Assembly: GCA_024403955.1 (NCBI GenBank)
Contig: JAKSQX010000002.1
Location: 1-64,000 of the forward strand
DNA length: 64,000 nt
From: Clostridia bacterium
Lineage (GTDB): Bacteria; Bacillota; Clostridia; Oscillospirales; Acutalibacteraceae
Direction of reading: 5' to 3'
Shown here: positions 52,290-61,049 of the stretch, in pieces
How positions within the stretch are numbered: position 1 is the first letter of the stretch
How the letters are laid out: each line of letters opens with the position of its first letter
The notes under the pieces: generated by a model
What the model saw: only the letters and a program-made list of their open reading frames with translations
The model's database searches: none
Told to the model about the DNA's origin: nothing
Position numbers and translations under genes: made by a program

Positions 52290-54053
52290 TTACTTAATGA
52301 TGATAGCGTCCTGACGGCAAACTGTCTTACAGTTACCACACTTAACGCACTTATCTGGGTCTATAACGAATGGAGACTTAATCTCGCCAGAGATTGCATC
52401 TGCTGGGCACTTTCTAGCGCAAGCGCTACAACCAATACACTTATCTGGGTCAATTGAGTAAGTGATGAGGTCTCTGCACTCACCAGCTGGACAACGCTTG
52501 TCAGTGATGTGAGCTTCCATCTCATCACGGAAGTAACGAATAGTTGTGAGAACTGGGTTTGGAGCTGTCTGGCCAAGACCGCAGAGAGCGCCGTCCTTAA
52601 CCGCCATGCAGAGTTCCTCAAGTTTCTCAATGTCGCCCTCTTCACCCTTGCCTTCTACGATACGGCCAAGGATTTCGAGCATACGCTTTGTACCGATACG
52701 GCAGTGTACGCACTTACCACAGCTCTCTTTAGCTGTGAAGTCGAGGAAGAAGCGAGCCATACCAACCATACAGGTTGTCTCGTCCATAACTACCATACCA
52801 CCTGAGCCCATGATAGCGCCTGTTGCGCCGAGAGCCTTGTAGTCGATAACTGTGTCGAGAAGTGAAGCTGGGATACATCCACCAGATGGACCACCGAGCT
52901 GAACAGCCTTGAATTCCTTATCGCCTCTGATACCACCGCCTATGTCATAGATAACCTCACGAAGAGTCTTACCCATAGGAATCTCAACGAGACCGCCGCG
53001 CTTGATCTTACCTGTGAGTGCGAATACCTTAGTACCCTTTGACTCCTCAGTGCCCATTGCTGCGAAAGCGTCACCGCCGTTAGCAATGATCCAAGCAACG
53101 TTAGCATATGTCTCTACGTTGTTGATGTTAGAAGGCTTGAACCAGAAACCAGCCTGTGCTGGGAATGGAGGCTTAAGACGTGGCATACCACGCTTACCTT
53201 CAAGAGACTCGATAAGAGCTGTCTCCTCACCGCATACAAATGCGCCGGCACCAGCCTTAATTCTCATCTTGCATGAGAAGTTTGAGCCTAAGATGTTATC
53301 TCCAAGGTAGCCACGAGCTGTAGCTTCCTTAATAGCGTTTTCAAGACGTACAATAGCGAGTGGGTACTCAGCACGTACGTAAACGATAGCTTCCTTTGCA
53401 CCGATAGCGTAAGCGCCGATGAGCATACCCTCGATGAGGTTATGTGGGTCACCTTCGATTACAGCACGGTCCATGAATGCACCTGGGTCACCTTCGTCGG
53501 CGTTACAGATGAGGTACTTCTCCTCACCCTCTGACTTCTTAGCAGCTCTCCACTTGAAAGCTGTTGAGAAACCAGCACCGCCACGGCCCTTGAGACCTGA
53601 CTTATCGATTTCCTCGATAACGTCATCCTGTGACATACCAGTTGTAAGAATCTTCTTAAGAGCGTCATAACCGCCACGAGCGATGTATTCGTCAATGCTC
53701 ATTGGGTTGATGATACCGCAGTTACGAAGAGCGATACGAGTCTGCTTCTCAAGGAAAGAAGCGTCATCAGGAGTAATTGTAATGTCGTCTACGAGAGAGA
53801 GGTCATTTGCATTAACTGCAGCATAGATCTTCTCTGCGTCAGCCTCTGTTACATGTACAAGACGGCGAACAAGTTCTGTGCCGTCATAAAGGTCAACGAT
53901 TGGCTCAAGGAAACACATACCGATACAGCTAGTGATTGTTACCACTGCACCAGTTGGGTTTGAAGCGCCAAAGAGTTCATCAAGTTTTGCATGAACTTTA
54001 CCTGCACCAGCAGCAAGTCCGCAAGAACCTTCACCTACTACAACTTTAAGCAT
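52290..54053 (-). CDS. NuoF/HydB-like NADH-binding subunit
   Basis: The protein has 587 residues. N-terminal thioredoxin-like [2Fe-2S] part with Cys at 11, 43 and 47 (one fewer than usual), then the NADH/FMN domain (GRGGAGFSTAFKW, NADEGDPGAFMDR), the [4Fe-4S] site SCGKCVHCR and a two-cluster ferredoxin end (CIGCSACARKCP, CVKCGNCKTVC). This is the form found in electron-bifurcating hydrogenases and Stn/Hyl-type complexes rather than in respiratory complex I. Its ATG overlaps the NuoE-like stop (TAATG), and the GltD-like gene starts 14 bases on. No hydrogenase gene (hydA) is in the window. Confidence 0.93.
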   Translation of the reverse strand: MLKVVVGEGSCGLAAGAGKVHAKLDELFGASNPTGAVVTITSCIGMCFLEPIVDLYDGTELVRRLVHVTEADAEKIYAAVNANDLSLVDDITITPDDASFLEKQTRIALRNCGIINPMSIDEYIARGGYDALKKILTTGMSQDDVIEEIDKSGLKGRGGAGFSTAFKWRAAKKSEGEEKYLICNADEGDPGAFMDRAVIEGDPHNLIEGMLIGAYAIGAKEAIVYVRAEYPLAIVRLENAIKEATARGYLGDNILGSNFSCKMRIKAGAGAFVCGEETALIESLEGKRGMPRLKPPFPAQAGFWFKPSNINNVETYANVAWIIANGGDAFAAMGTEESKGTKVFALTGKIKRGGLVEIPMGKTLREVIYDIGGGIRGDKEFKAVQLGGPSGGCIPASLLDTVIDYKALGATGAIMGSGGMVVMDETTCMVGMARFFLDFTAKESCGKCVHCRIGTKRMLEILGRIVEGKGEEGDIEKLEELCMAVKDGALCGLGQTAPNPVLTTIRYFRDEMEAHITDKRCPAGECRDLITYSIDPDKCIGCSACARKCPADAISGEIKSPFVIDPDKCVKCGNCKTVCRQDAIIIK

Positions 54054-54550
54054 TACTTGTCACCTGCCTTTTCAGCGAGTTCACGAAGAATTGTCTTAGT
54101 CTTATCTGGTGTGAGACTTCCGTATGTCTCGCCATTAATCATCATTACTGGTGACAATGAGCAGCAACCAAGACATGCAACGTGCTTAAGTGAGAACAAA
54201 CCGTCATCAGTTGTCTCACCATCAACGATACCGAGTTCATCCTTAATTGCAGCAGCAATAAGCTCAGAACCGTTTACGTGACAAGCAGTACCCTGGCAAA
54301 GCATAATGAGGTACTTACCTACTGGTTTAAGTCTAAACTGTGTGTAGAAAGTAGCAACACCCATAACCTTAGCAGGAGCAACGCCTGTCTCTTCAGCGAT
54401 GTGATAAATTACGTCTATTGGAAGATAGCCGTAAATTTCCTGTGCCTGTTGTAAGATAGCAATAAGGCTTCCGTCGATTCCCTTGTAGTGCTCAAGTACC
54501 GGTTGGAGCAATGAGAGATCAGAAGCTTCATGATTACAACCACAGCCCAT
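54053..54550 (-). CDS. NuoE/HydC-like [2Fe-2S] subunit
   Basis: The protein has 165 residues with a thioredoxin-like fold and the four-Cys [2Fe-2S] site seen as CQGTACHVNG and CLGCCSLSPV, plus the family motif GVATFYTQFRLKPVGKY. It is the first gene of the operon and pairs with the NuoF-like subunit. The MGCGCNHEASD N-terminus has two extra Cys. AGGAGG lies ahead of the ATG. Confidence 0.94.
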   Translation of the reverse strand: MGCGCNHEASDLSLLQPVLEHYKGIDGSLIAILQQAQEIYGYLPIDVIYHIAEETGVAPAKVMGVATFYTQFRLKPVGKYLIMLCQGTACHVNGSELIAAAIKDELGIVDGETTDDGLFSLKHVACLGCCSLSPVMMINGETYGSLTPDKTKTILRELAEKAGDK

Positions 54551-54643
54551 ATTATTACCTCCTCTTATCCTTTATAAATATTAGGACAATATAATACCTG
54601 TAAATAATAGCACACTAAAGCGCTAAAATCCACGGACAAAAAG

Positions 54644-54675
54644 AAAGATATGTCCACTACAGTGGGCATATCTTT
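54644..54675 (-). terminator. Terminator of the CaCA exchanger gene
   Basis: AAAGATATGTCCACT pairs with AGTGGGCATATCTTT (one G-U or mismatch position). On the minus strand the stem is followed by CTTTTTGTCC. It separates the exchanger from the oxidoreductase promoter region. Confidence 0.75.
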
Positions 54676-54693
54676 TGTGCAATTTATTTAATT

Positions 54694-55719
54694 TTAGAAT
54701 GCAAACTGGAAGACACAATAAGCTGCATAAATACAGAGAAGTGTTATTCCCTGTGCCTTGTAAAGTTTGCCCTTGAAAAGTGCTGGAAGTGTCATAAGAA
54801 GCATAACCGCAAACACTACAGGGATATCCACAAGAAGAGATGCGTTCATTCCAGCGATAAGTTTTGATGCTGGAACTGCAAATGGTCTGAGTGTAATTGA
54901 AAGACCAGATACGAGTACCAGGTTGAAGAGATTGGCGCCAATAACGTTGCCAAGTGACAACGCGCCATGGCCTTTCTTTAGTGATGTAATTGCTGTGATG
55001 AGCTCTGGAAGCGAAGTTCCAAGAGCTACAATTGTTAGGGCAATTACAGACTCTGGTACGCCGACTTTCTCTGCAATAATTGTTCCGTTGTCAACGAGGA
55101 GATTGGCGCCGACCGCTATCGCTGCAGCACCGAGAATGAGTAGGAACAAAGCCTTACCCATTGGGATATTATCCTCTCCTTCAAGTTCCTCTGCAGGCTC
55201 CCCTTTTCCAGAGAGAGCACTTTTAACCTGAAGACCGATATAAACGGCAAAGATTACAAGAAGTACAATACCAACTGGTCTTGAGAAATATCCAGTTGTG
55301 TATGAGACAATCGCATAGAATAATGCGGCTGTGAAGAAGAATATTGCTGGAACTCTGAGGCTCTTCTTATCTGTAACACCGGGTGCAAAAGTAATTGTAA
55401 TAGCAGAGATTAAAGCTGTATTACAAATGATTGAGCCGAGAGCATTACCGTAAGCAATCTCAGAATGTCCCTCCACTGCAGCACCGGCAGATACCATTAC
55501 CTCTGGTAAAGTTGTACCGATCGATACAATCGTTGCACCGATTAAAAGATCTGGAATATGCCATTTTTTAGCAATCGCAACTGCTCCATCAACGAACCAA
55601 TCACCGCCAAAAATAAGAAGTGCAAAACCAATGAGGAATAGAACGATTGCAATTGGTAAAACAAGGCCGTTTGACACCGAAAAATTAATAAGTCCAAACA
55701 ATGTGCTCATTTCTGTCAT
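54694..55719 (-). CDS. Sodium/calcium exchanger family protein (YrbG-like)
   Basis: Cation/Ca2+ antiporter of 341 residues with about ten helices in two inverted halves. The alpha repeats are visible as ATIVSIGTTLPEVMVS with GNALGSIICNT, and LTIVALGTSLPELITA with GNVIGANLFN; the acidic Glu residues in the PE pairs that bind the cation are present in both. A Glu-rich cytoplasmic loop (GEPAEELEGED) separates the halves. It lies 12 bases after mntP on the same strand. Confidence 0.92.
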   Translation of the reverse strand: MTEMSTLFGLINFSVSNGLVLPIAIVLFLIGFALLIFGGDWFVDGAVAIAKKWHIPDLLIGATIVSIGTTLPEVMVSAGAAVEGHSEIAYGNALGSIICNTALISAITITFAPGVTDKKSLRVPAIFFFTAALFYAIVSYTTGYFSRPVGIVLLVIFAVYIGLQVKSALSGKGEPAEELEGEDNIPMGKALFLLILGAAAIAVGANLLVDNGTIIAEKVGVPESVIALTIVALGTSLPELITAITSLKKGHGALSLGNVIGANLFNLVLVSGLSITLRPFAVPASKLIAGMNASLLVDIPVVFAVMLLMTLPALFKGKLYKAQGITLLCIYAAYCVFQFAF

Positions 55720-55731
55720 ATTATCACCTCT

Positions 55732-56322
55732 TTAGAAAAATACGCCTGTTATCCATATTTCAAGGCCTATGCCAATTAAGATTACGCCGCCTAAAATATC
55801 AGCTTTCCAGCCAAGTTTTGTGCCAACTTTCTTACCTATTAAGACACCTGCAACCGAGATTACAAAAGTCACAATTGCAATTATTAAATTGCAGATTAAA
55901 GCCTCCGATATGCTGTACTCTGAAATAGTAAAGCCCACTGACAGAGCATCAATCGAGGTTGCCACTGCTTGGATAAAAAGTGCCTTCATTGTGAGTTTTT
56001 CAGGGTTTACCTCTTCGTCTGATTTGCGAGCCTTAATACCGTCAATTAGCATCTCGCCACCAATATACAAAAGAAGTATCAAAGCAATCCAAGGTATAAA
56101 CTTTTCAAAGCTTTGGAAGCGCTCGGCAATTGTGTGTACACAGAACCAACCTATCATAGGCATGAGCGCTTGAAAAACAGCGTAAGCACCACCTACAAGG
56201 CAAGTTTTTGGTACACTCATTGTCGGTTCCTTAAGGCCGTTTGCAAGGGACACGGAAAAGGCGTCCATTGCAAGTCCTACACCAAGGACTATGGAAAAAG
56301 CTATGAAACTCCAAGTTATCAT
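55732..56322 (-). CDS. mntP: Manganese efflux pump MntP
   Basis: Exports Mn2+ when it is in excess. The protein has 196 residues with six helices in two DUF204 repeats; the key acidic motifs are GLAMDAFSVSLANG and SIDALSVGF. It lies 14 bases after the HerA-like gene's upstream neighbour order on the minus strand and 12 bases before the CaCA exchanger, so both metal exporters probably share a message. No yybP-ykoY riboswitch was recognised in front of it. Confidence 0.92.
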   Translation of the reverse strand: MITWSFIAFSIVLGVGLAMDAFSVSLANGLKEPTMSVPKTCLVGGAYAVFQALMPMIGWFCVHTIAERFQSFEKFIPWIALILLLYIGGEMLIDGIKARKSDEEVNPEKLTMKALFIQAVATSIDALSVGFTISEYSISEALICNLIIAIVTFVISVAGVLIGKKVGTKLGWKADILGGVILIGIGLEIWITGVFF

Positions 56323-56336
56323 TTAACAAATATCCT

Positions 56337-58013
56337 TTATTTTTTAGCTGTTCCGAAGAAACCACGAACGATTGATGTTGCACCAGATCTCATAACTGAT
56401 GAGAGTGCTGTTGAAGCTGCCTGCTTTGCAATCTTGTCAGCAGACTTTGTCTTGCCACCTGTTGCAGCATTAATCATGTTAGTTGAGAGCGAACGTGCAA
56501 CTGAACTTGCAGCGTTTGTTGCAGCGCGCTCAATTGTCTTTTTCTTTGCAGCATCTTTCTTAGCTGCAGCCTTCTCAGCAGCTTTTGCCTCAAGAGCTGC
56601 CTTGCGCTCCTCAGCCTTAGTTGCTGCAGCTTCAGCCTTGGCCTCTGCCTTTGCCTCAGCAGCTGCTACCTTTTCAGCTTCCTTAGCTTCAGCTGCTTCA
56701 AGAGCTGCCTGCTCCTCTTCTGCTTTGAGCTTCTCAGTAGCTGCCATAATAACTTCATATGCTGACTCTGGGTCCTGTGTCTCTCTGTACTTGAGATCGA
56801 ACTCAGAGGATACGATTGCTGTGTTAACCTTTGAAGGGTCAGCAGGTCCCATAAGGCTCATTGGAGGCAAAATCTTTGCTCTCTCAACAACCATTGGAGT
56901 ACCTGACTCATCGAGGAATGATACGAGTGCTTCACCAGTACCAATCTCCATAAGTGCCTGCTCAGAATTAAATGAAGCATTAGCGCGGAAAGCGTCTGCT
57001 GCTGCCTTGACCATCTTCTGCTCTGCAGGAGTGTAGGCGCGAAGACCATGCTGTACGCGGTTTGAAAGCTGAGCCAAAACATCATCAGGAATATCTGATG
57101 GTGACTGTGAGATGAAGTAAACGCCAACGCCCTTAGAACGGATGAGTTTTACAACCTGAACAATCTTCTGTACGAAAGCCTTTGGAGCCTCATCAAAGAG
57201 AAGATGAGCCTCATCGAAGAAGAATACCATACGAGGCTTATCGAGGTCGCCGACTTCTGGGAGTTCCTCAAAGAGTTCGTTGAGCATCCAAATGAGGAAT
57301 GTTGAGTATACTGTTGGGCTACCTATAAGTTTTGAAGATGAGAGAATATTGATAAAACCACGGCCATCAATATCAGTACGCATCCAGTCTTTGATGTCGA
57401 GCATTGGAAGACCAAATACGCCTTCGCCACCCTCCTGCTCAAACTGGAGAAGTGCACGCTGAATAGCTCCGATTGAAGAGGATGCTACATTACCATAAGT
57501 GAGTGTATATTCATCTGCGTTCTCACCAATAAAGCCGAGCATAGCGCGAAGATCTTTAAGGTCATAGAGTAAGAGACCCTTATCATCAGCAACTTTAAAT
57601 ACCAAATTAAGTACGCCTTCCTGAACGTCTGTGAGACCTAAAAGGCGTGAGAGAAATGTAGGACCCATATCAGAGATTGTAACGCGAACTGGGTGACCAT
57701 TCTCACCGAAGATATCCCAGAATCTTGTTGGATATCCTTTCTGCTGGAAGTCATCGATATCAAACTTTTCCTTAGCTCTGACATCCATACCAGTACCTGG
57801 CTCGAGCATACCTGTGAGGTCACCCTTGACGTCTGAGAAGAATACTGGAACGCCGAGGTCTGAGAAAGACTCAGCGATTACTTTCATTGTGATTGTCTTA
57901 CCAGTACCAGTAGCACCTGCGATAAGGCCGTGTCTGTTGGCCATCTTTGGGAGTATGTAGAGTTCCTGTCCCTCAAAACTCTTTGCCACATAAATCTTTC
58001 CGTCTTTAAGCAT
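56337..58013 (-). CDS. HerA-like ATPase (DUF853, YjgR type)
   Basis: The protein has 558 residues. Walker A is GATGTGKT near residue 34, and Walker B is in RMVFFFDEAHLLFDE. It begins MLKDGKIYVAKSF as in the DUF853 helicase-like family, whose biological role is unsettled. The C-terminus (about 435-505) is a long Ala/Glu/Lys coiled coil, followed by an Ala/Ser/Thr/Arg-rich end. The start lies one base after the OhrR-like gene's stop, so the two are one unit. Confidence 0.88.
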   Translation of the reverse strand: MLKDGKIYVAKSFEGQELYILPKMANRHGLIAGATGTGKTITMKVIAESFSDLGVPVFFSDVKGDLTGMLEPGTGMDVRAKEKFDIDDFQQKGYPTRFWDIFGENGHPVRVTISDMGPTFLSRLLGLTDVQEGVLNLVFKVADDKGLLLYDLKDLRAMLGFIGENADEYTLTYGNVASSSIGAIQRALLQFEQEGGEGVFGLPMLDIKDWMRTDIDGRGFINILSSSKLIGSPTVYSTFLIWMLNELFEELPEVGDLDKPRMVFFFDEAHLLFDEAPKAFVQKIVQVVKLIRSKGVGVYFISQSPSDIPDDVLAQLSNRVQHGLRAYTPAEQKMVKAAADAFRANASFNSEQALMEIGTGEALVSFLDESGTPMVVERAKILPPMSLMGPADPSKVNTAIVSSEFDLKYRETQDPESAYEVIMAATEKLKAEEEQAALEAAEAKEAEKVAAAEAKAEAKAEAAATKAEERKAALEAKAAEKAAAKKDAAKKKTIERAATNAASSVARSLSTNMINAATGGKTKSADKIAKQAASTALSSVMRSGATSIVRGFFGTAKK

Positions 58014-58014
58014 A

Positions 58015-58509
58015 TTATCCTCCTATATTTCCTTCCTCTTTTGAGAATTCTTTCATAAGTTGATGCAGAATCTGCGAAAGTGCGATTGAACGAACACTAC
58101 CGAGCGACACATCCTCGACGGCTTGACGTGGAATGTTCGCAAGGTCCTTCTTTAAGGCCTTGCCCTTTTCTGTCAAGACGATAATCATGTTTCGCTCGTC
58201 AGCGGGATCACGCTTGCGCTCAACATATTCCTGCGCCTCAAGTTTCTTGAGGAGCGGCGTAAGCGTTCCCGAATCAAGGTAGAGACGCTTACCAAGTTCC
58301 TTGACATTTACAGCATCCTTTTCCAAAAGAGCCGCAAGTGTAATATAACCTGTATATGTCAAATCATATGGTTCAAGAAGTGGTTTGTACTTCTTAATAA
58401 TCTCTTTCGAGCAGACATAGAGTTCAAACGCAATTTGATTCTCAAGTTTCAACGAATCCTCATCTGTGATTGCAGAGAAGGCCTTGTCTGTCCATTTTTC
58501 ACTTGGCAT
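58015..58509 (-). CDS. MarR/OhrR-like transcriptional regulator
   Basis: Winged helix-turn-helix repressor type, 164 residues. The layout and sequence (LENQIAFELY, YLDSGTLTPLLKKLE, ADERNMIIVLT) follow the peroxide sensor OhrR. The reactive Cys of OhrR, which falls in LENQLCF, is Ala27 here; a Cys is instead found at 33 (YVCSKE). Sensing may differ or rely on Cys33. It is co-transcribed with the HerA-like ATPase, an odd partner, since ohr itself is not present. Confidence 0.88.
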   Translation of the reverse strand: MPSEKWTDKAFSAITDEDSLKLENQIAFELYVCSKEIIKKYKPLLEPYDLTYTGYITLAALLEKDAVNVKELGKRLYLDSGTLTPLLKKLEAQEYVERKRDPADERNMIIVLTEKGKALKKDLANIPRQAVEDVSLGSVRSIALSQILHQLMKEFSKEEGNIGG

Positions 58510-58536
58510 TGTCTCACCTCAATTCCAGGGGCATTT

Positions 58537-58627
58537 TGGCGGAGAGTAAGGGATTCGAACCCTTGGGCGGTGTTACCCGCTAACTGATTTCGAGTCAGCC
58601 CCGTTATGACCACTTCGATAACTCTCC
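58537..58627 (-). tRNA. tRNA-Ser (anticodon CGA)
   Basis: Minus-strand cloverleaf: acceptor GGAGAGT pairs with ACTCTCC, then G and an encoded CCA (58539-58537). The anticodon arm CTGA-CTCGAAA-TCAG carries CGA and reads UCG. The long variable arm (AGCGGGTAACACCGC) and GGTTCGAATCC T loop are those of a class II serine tRNA. Confidence 0.95.
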
Positions 58628-60001
58628 TTATTTCATTTCCTCAATAATCTTTCCTGCAACGTATACGCCTGAGGCTGATGCATGTGAAAGAGAATGAGTT
58701 ACACCTGAGCCATCACCGATGATATAAAGTCCCTTGTGACAGGTCTCAAGATTATTATCAAGGTCAACTTCCATGTTATAGAACTTAACCTCAACACCGT
58801 AGAGAAGTGTGTCCTCATTCGCTGTACCAGGAGCGATTTTATCAAGGGCATAGATCATCTCGATAATGCCGTCAAGAATACGCTTTGGAAGTACAAGTGA
58901 GAGGTCACCTGGTGTAGCGTTAAGAGTAGGTCTTACTGTACCCTCCTCAATACGCTTCTGGTTAGAACGACGTCCACGCTCAAGGTCGCCGAATCGCTGA
59001 ACGATTACGCCACCACCGAGCATGTTTGAGAGCCTAGCAATTGACTCACCATATCCATTTGAATCTTTGAAAGGCACTGAGAAATGCTTTGAAACAAGAA
59101 GTGCAAAGTTGGTATTCTCTGTGTGCTTTTTAGGGTCCTCATATGAGTGACCATTAACCGTTACGATACCATTCGTGTTCTCATTAACAACAACGCCGTA
59201 TGGGTTCATACAGAATGTACGAACATGGTCCTCAAACTTCTCAGTCTGGAACACAATCTTTGACTCATAGAGCTCATCTGTAAGGTGACTGAAGAGCTCA
59301 GCTGGAAGCTCAACACGTACACCGATATCAACACGATTTGAGCGAGTCTCAATATTTAAATCGTTACAAACTTCCTCCATCCACTTTGAGCCAGAACGTC
59401 CAACAGAGATAATGCACTTATCACAGAGAACCTCTGCATCCTTGGTGAAGAGTTTATAACCTTCGTCTGTCTTTTCAAGCTTTAATACTGGTCTATGGAA
59501 GTAGAAATCAATCTTATCCTTGAGCTCGTTATAGAGGTTCTCAAGAACGATATAGTTGATGTCTGTTCCAAGATGACGAACTGATGCATCGAGAAGTGTG
59601 AGCTTGTTCTGCATACAGAGTTTCTTGAAACTTGAACCGGCTGTTGAGTACATCTTTGTACCCTCACCGCCGTGTGACATATTGATTAAATCAACATAGT
59701 TCATGAGTTCGATAGCCTTGTCACGGCCAATGTACTCATAGAGTGTGCCACCGAAATCATTTGTGATATTGTACTTGCCATCTGAGAAGGCACCGGCGCC
59801 GCCGAAGCCATTCATAATGGCGCAAGTGTGGCAGTTGATACAAGTCTTAACCTTATCACCATCTATAGGGCACTTACGCTGTTCAAGTGGATAACCAGCC
59901 TCAAAAACTGCCACCTTGAGCTCCGGTGCCTTTTTTGCGAATTCATAAGCGGAGAAGATACCGCCAGGACCCGCTCCGATTATTGCTACATCATATTTCA
60001 T
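58628..60001 (-). CDS. FAD-dependent oxidoreductase, COG2509 type
   Basis: The protein has 457 residues. The N-terminal FAD loop is VAIIGAGPGGIFSAYEFAKK, and the C-terminal FAD contact is GLYIIGDGSGVTHSLSHASA. A Cys-rich segment (CINCHTCAIMNGFGGAGAFSDGK shortened: C-I-N-C-H-T-C near residue 54) is typical of this group. The substrate is not known. ATG 60001 follows AGAGG. It lies 13 bases after a D-2-hydroxyacid dehydrogenase gene. Confidence 0.9.
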   Translation of the reverse strand: MKYDVAIIGAGPGGIFSAYEFAKKAPELKVAVFEAGYPLEQRKCPIDGDKVKTCINCHTCAIMNGFGGAGAFSDGKYNITNDFGGTLYEYIGRDKAIELMNYVDLINMSHGGEGTKMYSTAGSSFKKLCMQNKLTLLDASVRHLGTDINYIVLENLYNELKDKIDFYFHRPVLKLEKTDEGYKLFTKDAEVLCDKCIISVGRSGSKWMEEVCNDLNIETRSNRVDIGVRVELPAELFSHLTDELYESKIVFQTEKFEDHVRTFCMNPYGVVVNENTNGIVTVNGHSYEDPKKHTENTNFALLVSKHFSVPFKDSNGYGESIARLSNMLGGGVIVQRFGDLERGRRSNQKRIEEGTVRPTLNATPGDLSLVLPKRILDGIIEMIYALDKIAPGTANEDTLLYGVEVKFYNMEVDLDNNLETCHKGLYIIGDGSGVTHSLSHASASGVYVAGKIIEEMK

Positions 60002-60014
60002 CTATTAAAACCTC

Positions 60015-61040
60015 TTAACTAACTACATTCACTGGGTTACCAGCAAGGAATGCTTTATAATTTTTAATCTCCTCCTTGAGGAGACGCTGTCTTGTCTCAA
60101 TTGGGCACCAAGCGATGTGTGGAGTGATAATACAGTTTGGTGCTGTGAGGAGCGGACAGTCTGCACTCATAGGCTCTGTTTCAAGCACATCTATGCCTGC
60201 GCCAGAGAGCTTCCCTGAGATGAGAGCATTCTTTAAATCAGTCTCGCCTACAATTGGTCCACGAGCTGTGTTCACGAGGAATGCTCCGTTTCTCATCTTA
60301 TTTATCGTCTCAGCATTTATGAGGCCCTCAGACTCAGCATTGAGTGGGCAATGAATGCTTACGACATCAGAATGCTTCAAAAGATTATCCAAGGTAACGT
60401 AGGTCACATCTTTATCAGCTCTATTAAGAAAACCTTCAAGTTCAGTGTTGCCACCCTCTGCCTTTGCTTTCGCATAGCTCCTTGTGTAAACAAGTACGTC
60501 CATACCAAAGGCACGTGCAATATTTGCAACCTGACGGCCAATCTTACCATATCCAATAAGACCGATTGTCTTACCAAATAGTTCGTTGAGTGGGAATGAA
60601 AAAGGCGCAAATGTACCAGCATTTACCCAGCCATTGTCATGGACAAAGTTGTCGTATTTGGCAACGTTCGAGTAATGCTCAAGAATGAGCGCAAATGTGT
60701 GCTGCGCAACGGCATTGCTTGAGTATGTCGGAACGTTGCTGACTGTAATGCCCTTTTCCCTACAATAATCCAAATCTATGTTGTTATAGCCTGTTGCCCA
60801 AAGACTGATGAACTTCACGCTTGGATTGTCACCAAGAAGTTCCTTATTAATCTTCACTTTATTTACGAAGATGGCATCGGCATCCTTAACCTCTTCAATA
60901 AGTCTGTCGCGTTCTTTTGCCTTGAGTAAAACTACGCGACCGAACTCATCAAACACAGAGAGATCAAGGTCACCATTTCCATCAGTAACAGTGTCGGCAT
61001 CTGGCATAACAAGTTTGTAGTTCATTTTTTCTTCTGCCAT
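60015..61040 (-). CDS. D-2-hydroxyacid dehydrogenase (glycerate dehydrogenase-like)
   Basis: NAD-dependent reductase of 2-oxoacids, 341 residues. The coenzyme loop is IGLIGYGKIGRQVA; the catalytic Arg is in NTARGPIVGE, the Glu in DVLETEPM and the His in ITPHIAW, spaced as in the family. CPLNAESEGLINAET and the overall pattern are closest to glycerate dehydrogenase/hydroxypyruvate reductase, but lactate- or other 2-oxoacid activity cannot be ruled out. It lies nine bases after the CDF gene. Confidence 0.92.
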   Translation of the reverse strand: MAEEKMNYKLVMPDADTVTDGNGDLDLSVFDEFGRVVLLKAKERDRLIEEVKDADAIFVNKVKINKELLGDNPSVKFISLWATGYNNIDLDYCREKGITVSNVPTYSSNAVAQHTFALILEHYSNVAKYDNFVHDNGWVNAGTFAPFSFPLNELFGKTIGLIGYGKIGRQVANIARAFGMDVLVYTRSYAKAKAEGGNTELEGFLNRADKDVTYVTLDNLLKHSDVVSIHCPLNAESEGLINAETINKMRNGAFLVNTARGPIVGETDLKNALISGKLSGAGIDVLETEPMSADCPLLTAPNCIITPHIAWCPIETRQRLLKEEIKNYKAFLAGNPVNVVS

Positions 61041-61049
61041 AATCTCACC

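Noticed and set aside
56113..57036. Long plus-strand open frame of 307 codons opposite mntP and the HerA-like gene
   Set aside because: It crosses two well-supported genes and its Ala/Ser-rich product is the antisense image of the Ala/Glu/Lys coiled coil.
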